From Phoronis australis (taxonomy: Eukaryota > Phoronida > Phoronidae), in NCBI GenBank assembly GCA_002633005.1, contig NMRA01000398.1, positions 257,202-321,201 of the forward strand: a DNA stretch of 64,000 nt. Direction: 5' to 3'. Both the position numbers and the translations under genes were made by a program. The notes beneath the pieces were generated by a model that saw only the letters and a list, made by a program, of their open reading frames with translations, was not told where the DNA came from and did not search any database. This document shows positions 58,492 through 64,000 of the stretch, one piece after another (position 1 is the first letter of the stretch; the number at the start of each line of letters is the position of its first letter).

Positions 58492-58527
58492 AATGACGTT
58501 TCGATACTAGGCAAATGTCATCATCAG
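58492..58527 (-). ncRNA. Hammerhead-ribozyme-like motif, probably degenerate
   Basis: On the minus strand CTGATGA (58527-58521) is followed 18 bases later by GAAAC (58502-58498), the two conserved core strings of a hammerhead, next to a pairing ATGAC/GTCAT. The short stem expected between the two core strings is poor, so activity is doubtful. Penelope-like elements often carry hammerheads, and one such remnant lies 6 kb away. Confidence 0.3.
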
Positions 58528-58796
58528 GTACAAAGTAGTCAAACAAAATGGAACAGAGTACCGTAAAAGAATGCTCACTTCACTTCACACCGCATGACAC
58601 AGGCTCTACTTGTACGGTCAACTAAAACAATGTTTCGCAATTCATTCCAGCCTGCATACTCCAACATTCCTTGAGAGTATGACCTGACGACATGGAGGTT
58701 TTCTGTAAGAATACCCTCACGGATTAAGAGTTTGACATAGTTGTTGCAAAGAACCATGTGAAATAAGCATTGCTTTACGGTATTCCATGGTTGGCG

Positions 58797-58930
58797 CAGC
58801 ACTGAAATATGTGGGGGCTACAACCCCTCATCCCCCTATCGGGGGCGCCGCCCACGTCCATGGGCGCCGCAGCTGCACTTAAATAAGTGGGTGGATATAG
58901 CCCCCCAGTCCCCTATGGTACGCCGCGCGT
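58797..58930 (-). repeat. Dispersed repeat, second copy of the ~72 bp pair
   Basis: Reverse complement resembles 51318-51462: GGCGTACCATAGGGGACTGG, then GGGCTATATCCACCCACTT, then a second unit starting GGCGCCCATGGACG. Both copies contain two tandem units. Confidence 0.7.
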
Positions 58931-60450
58931 TTATTCTGTTCTTTTTTGTTGGAGTTTTGTGCATGGGGAAGATATGGCCTAAGATCACAGTGTCGTTTAA
59001 ATACTGCAGTCTAGTGCCGTTTTAGTTTCCACTTCTCGCTTCAATGCGGTGCAGCACCAGAAGAAACCCAGCGGCATGAAAAGGATGCAAAATTGCCGTC
59101 TAATGTAATGGACTGTACGGGGAAAATATTAAGGTTCTGAAGTTAGTACAGACTGACCTCGGTCTGTGGTTTCCTATAGCGACGGAATTCGACAATGCTA
59201 CAGCGTGTTCATTTAGAATGTTACGGGTGAAGGAGTTGAGGTGATAAGCTATTTATCAAGATAGGTTGGTGCGTATTGTGGCAAAAAAGGCAAGCTCCCG
59301 CGGTAATATCCATGGATGGACATACATGTATTTATCGTGTTTCTTGTCTGAAACAGTTTTATCTCTTCCATGTTTTCTTCAAATGCCATGCTAAGAAAAT
59401 TCTTAATGGAAGGTAAGGGAATTTAGCACAAACAAATTACGAGTCCACGCCAAATATTTTGTTTCAAAACTCACAAATTTAAATGGGCCTTTTAACCCAA
59501 ACTTTTCAGTTTCCTTGCCCAACTTCTTCTTTGTTTGCGTAACTAAAGCGATAATAACTCGTGGTGTCACATACGCCCCAACCCCCGTTAGAAATTGCGC
59601 CTTTGAAGACATATGTTGAAGACAGCAGCGTAACTGACGAGTGTTTTATCTGCGACTGGCCAAGGGAAGATATCGATTTTTGAACGCACAACCATCTACG
59701 CGCGCTCGCTGAAGTCCGATTAGAAGCTACATGAATTGTAACTAGTCGGTTCACGGCGCAGGAAAAGATGCTGTTTAGAATGGCTGCCGTTCTCTAGTCC
59801 AGTAGAAACGTTCAAGAGACCAAGATTGTTATACTTTACATTGGACGATTAATTCAGGATAGCGCAGTGTTGTCCAAACCACCAAATCCTGGTGTCATGG
59901 AGTTGATATTTGCAGCAGCATTCTGGTCACACGAGAACGCTGCGAAGGAACATGCGAGTAACACTTTGATTAATGTATCTTTCGTGGAGAGTGCTCTCAA
60001 TGAAATATCTTACCCATGTAAAACCTTTCAGGCACCAGTGGATTTAGCGCCTGTGACTATTAAAATTTAGTTCAGGTACATATTTCGCTTGAACGTTGAA
60101 TGAAATGACAATGCACTGACCGTACACTATACCATCTGTCATAGCGCCACCTGTGCGGAGACAAGTTCTGGGAAGGAATGATGGACAACAGGCGAAAGTG
60201 CGTGATGGGTATCAGTGCACATGACTTGGTGTGAGCGTGTGTCGAAAATGTATGGATCCGATGTGAGCAGTAAAAATAAAGGCAGGGATTTTATTGCTTC
60301 CTTTTACGCCTTATTATCGCTTTGTGTGTCAAAAAGTTAGTTGCAACGCATCTATTTAGGCTCATTTTTTCTAACAGGAGTTACGAACTACAAAGGCATC
60401 CCTCAAAAGATGGAGCTGTATACCTAAACAGTGATGAATTTCTCAACATC
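58931..60450. other. Intergenic, no gene seen
   Basis: No frame with family resemblance. Confidence 0.45.
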
Positions 60451-60455
60451 AGTCA

Positions 60456-60809
60456 CACGGGTGAGAAACAACATGACCGCCGGTCCTCTTAAATGGGACC
60501 GCCTCACCCAAAACAGGACCTCCGGGGATCAAATGGGACCGTCGCACCAGAAAATGGAACTGACGCACCTAAAATTATGACCGCCCCACCAGAAAACAGG
60601 ACCAACATGACCGCCGGGGATTGAAACCGCATATTGTCCGGCGGTCATGTTCAGTCCCCGGCGGTCCTGTTTTGTGGTGGGGCGGTCATGTTTTTAGGTG
60701 CGTCAGTCCCATTTTCTGGTGCTACGGTCCCATTTGATCCCCGGAGGTCCTGTTTTGGGTGAGTCAGTCCGATTTTGAGGACCGGCGGTCATGTTGTTTC
60801 TCACCCGTG
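60456..60809. mobile_element. Foldback element with long inverted arms and 5-bp target duplication
   Basis: The arms run inward from CACGGGTGAGAAACAACATG (60456) and its complement (ending 60809) for about 150 bases, with a short centre. AGTCA occurs directly outside both ends (60451-60455 and 60810-60814), as expected for a target-site duplication. Each arm is itself built of 20-21 base units of the type ATGGGACCG-C-CACC-AAA. Non-coding. Confidence 0.88.
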
Positions 60810-60814
60810 AGTCA

Positions 60815-63180
60815 ACTCGGAATGTTTAAATGTTACTTTCAGGGACGGATTCATTATTTTGAGTTAGGGGGGCAAGCTAGAGTATCGGCCATGATTTTGT
60901 TCGACAGACATTTGCACTCCCGAACTGCCAAATGGAATGTGAAAGAATTTTAGGAATGCTATGGCCCCTTTGTCCCCCCTCCTAAATCAGCTACTGACTT
61001 TCCAACCAATTCTAATATCCAAATGTTATTTCGTTCCGTTAACCAATCGTACTCTATGTAGCACGACCATTTTGCAACGCTACCCTTATAGCACTGTGGA
61101 AGAGTTTAGTAATATATCTATAATATTGTAACCTGCCGGTACAAACAAGCCCTCTACTGGAATTCCGAGGTAATATATTTGGCTATCTACAAAGGTTTGT
61201 AGTCCTAACAAGAAGAGTGTAGGTTGAAGGCAAAGATGGAGTCCCAACTAATAAACCATATACACTGTTCGTCAGGAACAGTGCGAAAACTAGTTTCAAA
61301 TATTAGTTAAAAGTCAGTCTGCATCTGTTTGACCCATTAACTGGGTGTCACTGGTATTTTACATAGATTATTTAGAGATGGACACTCCACCTGGCGACTC
61401 TAAGGACTAACTATAACGTGATTTTCATGTTAAATCCGCAATAAACACGCCTTTCATTCCCAAAAATATTACTACCGTGATGTAGTTGGTTCGTAAGCAA
61501 ATAATTTAAGTGAATGTAATTTCAGAGATAAAGAAAGAAACGAGTCTTTCCTTCTGTTTGAGATTAAACTCTACAAATTGGCCTGTCGTTTAGTGTCAAT
61601 TAATGTAATGAGCCTCGATGAAAAAACATAAATCCCTTCTCGTTTCAGCAAAGGACAAGTAGTGATCAATTTTATATCGGGACGTGGTCGAAGTCAAATC
61701 TTCGCTTCTTGCACCGACGGAACACCGATTTGTAGCCACCGATATTCCACCATATAATGACTTGGCTTATATGACATTCAACTTCGAAACTTTCTTTAGA
61801 CGTCAGAATGATTTTTTTATGGAACGAGAATGTGTTTTTTTTTTTTTGGAGAACGTGTGTAATGCACTAGTCAGCACCAGTTCTTTACACTCGTGGATTA
61901 CACTCGTTCTAACGTGCGCATGCATGTACATTTAGATTCGTTCTCTCGCCGCTAGGTGAACGCAGGTACATGTACGATTGAAATGCGCACTATCGAAATG
62001 CTATAGTACATGTAGACGGCTGTTTGCATTTCACTCGCCACACGTTCTCAAAATAACACGTCCACGTTCCATGATTTTTAATGGAAACGTCTGTGTACTC
62101 ATGTGGACGATGATAAGAATAAGGCGACATTATCGGGAGAGAAAGGTACTGGTTTTTATGAGAACAGTACACGTAAGGCGAGTTTTTGTTTACCTTGAGA
62201 TAAAGAAGTTGTGTAAACCATCACCAATATATTATAACCAAAAACTCACCAATTGAATATTCATAATGCATGCTGTCTGTTGTCTACACAATTATGGCAA
62301 CGGCTGCAGCTCCTTTCAAGGTTCACGTCGCCTGTTAACCAAGTTCAGCAGGCTCACGTGTGACTGGCTCTGGATGACTAATTCTGACTTGCAAACCAAG
62401 CACATGTCTATCGTGACAACAAACATCAATATTTTCACAGTGAAAAGGAATTAAACCATTTTGATTTCGAGAAACATTACAAAAAGGAGTTTCAGAAGTG
62501 AAATGTGTTTAATGTTTACTACAGAAAGTACAGTGTGCTTGTACAATAACCGGATTTAAGCCTGGAAAGGTGAGTCAGTTAAGCAACGAATTATACGGAA
62601 ATTCGCTAAGAAATAGAAACTTAGCAACGTTTCTATAAAAGCCACGTTATTATTGGAATCTAGTTCAGGAAACCCATTAACCAAGAAGTTAATCAAGAAC
62701 TTAGGGAATTCAGAGTTAGAAAATGCTGTGTTCTCTGAACTTCGTTTACGGTGTATTCATAAAATAATATGAGGAACTGACTGGAAGTCTCTACACAAAT
62801 AAAAATGTTTGAGGTCCCTGAAACTTTGTCTAGAAACGTGTCGCTGTTGAGGAACAGTCGCATCTTGATCTGTATACGCTGGTTCCGTGATATTGCGCGG
62901 AAGTTGAAGAAGGATTACGATCCTTGGTAAATCTGAAGGAGTGGTATGATGAAAAGAGCAAAATTCGTGAAATACTGGAAAATAAAATTGGTAAAACTGC
63001 ATTTGAAACTAGCTAGCGTCCACAAAAATGTATACATTTTCAGTGTAATGGAGGCGGTATCTACGATCAAAGTGCCCTGATTTTACGAGCCTGGTGCGGA
63101 CAGAGGGTGATATTGAAAGCTAAAATTGGTGAATAATACATAGGTTTATTATAAGAATATAAAAGTACAATATGTCACAC
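60815..63180. other. Intergenic, no gene recognised
   Basis: A T run (about 61835-61850) and short frames only. Confidence 0.45.
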
Positions 63181-63186
63181 TTCTAG

Positions 63187-63212
63187 TATATCGGTATATC
63201 GGTATATCGGCC
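63187..63212. repeat. (TATATCGG)3 microsatellite
   Basis: Three consecutive TATATCGG octamers. Confidence 0.85.
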
Positions 63213-64000
63213 GCAGTGTTGTGATTTTAGATACTTTGATACACGGGCAGATCAGTCGCTGTTCATTATTTATATGTGCAGAAACGGAGGCAATTTTATT
63301 TTAGTTATTGTTCCGAAATATGAACAGCAATCAAGATCGAGAGGATCCCGACAATTGCTGGGGACTAAACGCCTTGGCAACCAGGTTCAGGGGAGCCCGG
63401 AAGCTGCACGAATAGTCGGACTTTGGTGTGAGTGAAAGTATAGATGATGACTTCTTGAGCCCTGTGACTGGATCCGAGACAAATGTAGATATGTCTTTCA
63501 CAATAATGTGTCATTATTGTTGTCACTCGATCTTGCGGTTTTGATGAAGGTGTCCCATTTGAAAGGTAGATTGACAGGCGAAATTCCTTTTGCCGCTGTC
63601 AATATTTCCACCAAACTGAGCAAACTAAATGTCTGGTATTGTACGTATCTGAAGCCAATATTTGTAATCGCAAATGATTTAAATCTAACATAAATATAAT
63701 GACATTTTAAGAACAAAAATGAGACGTGCTAATAGAAACTTAAAGCATCGTGATTCGAAGTGTGAAGTCATGCTCAAACAACAACTGCTAAACATTCAAT
63801 TTTGTGTCAGCAGTCGATCAGTTGTTGTTTTGTTTGCAATTTATGTTCCTACGCATTGTGTTAGCGCCAGCCATAGTTCTGTAGTTTTTGTATGTTTCGC
63901 GTATTTTAGCACCGCGACTTGTAGCGGCTTGTCCTTTGCCGATCACGTGATTCACTGAAAGTGGAGTTAAATCTGTCCCCCCGTTCAGTAACGCTAGGAC
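63213..64000. other. Right end of window, no gene recognised
   Basis: Open frames of 60-80 codons without motifs; the window may end before a further gene. Confidence 0.4.

Noticed and set aside
1-64000. tRNA or rRNA genes
   Set aside because: I looked for cloverleaf-like A and B boxes and conserved rRNA strings and saw none I could support; a tRNAscan run would be needed to exclude weak ones.

Overview
This looks like nuclear DNA of a marine invertebrate animal. It is AT-rich, genes are sparse and split by introns, and there are many different retroelement and DNA-transposon remnants. The octamer TACATGTA recurs often, as I remember it doing in mollusc, brachiopod and other invertebrate genomes. 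I cannot name the species. Two single N characters (17623 and 44705) sit where sequence is clearly missing, so this is a draft assembly.

The gene content is one tandem family of DEG/ENaC sodium channels, all on the + strand. Copy 1 (exon 2 at 3303-4651) is a frameshifted pseudogene whose first exon is not in view. Copy 2 (exons 13125-13250 and 16531-17866) looks intact apart from a collapsed assembly gap. Copy 3 (exons 33048-33263 and 38292-39671) is complete, at about 531 residues. Copy 4 (47412-48790) is a pseudogene with several frameshifts and stops and no first exon. Exon 1 carries the N-terminal His-Gly gating motif and ends at a phase-0 GTAAGT donor just before TM1. Exon 2 carries TM1, the cysteine-rich extracellular domain, the G-V-S selectivity filter and TM2. 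Flanks of copies 3 and 4 also align with each other, so the cluster grew by segmental duplication.

The rest is mostly mobile DNA: a CR1/Jockey-type LINE (1-2666, minus), a decayed multi-copy gene with transposase-like motifs and a C2H2 finger (about 7890-9990, minus), a LINE with a restriction-like endonuclease in intron 1 of copy 2 (about 13570-15693), a Tx1/L1-type LINE (21672-24876, minus) and a Penelope-like fragment with a GIY-YIG domain (about 51935-52650). Smaller items are MITE-like and foldback elements, degenerate satellites and microsatellites.

The most unusual signal is a three-copy repeat family (19251-20110, 24884-29634, 44386-45042). One end carries an array of short hairpins. 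Their arms differ from one another but stay self-complementary, and most keep a five-base loop read as A-(A/G)-N-T-G between CC and GG. I do not recognise this element family. Long stretches at 5300-7890, 10000-13030, 30900-33000, 45050-46490 and 52800-64000 hold no gene I can support.
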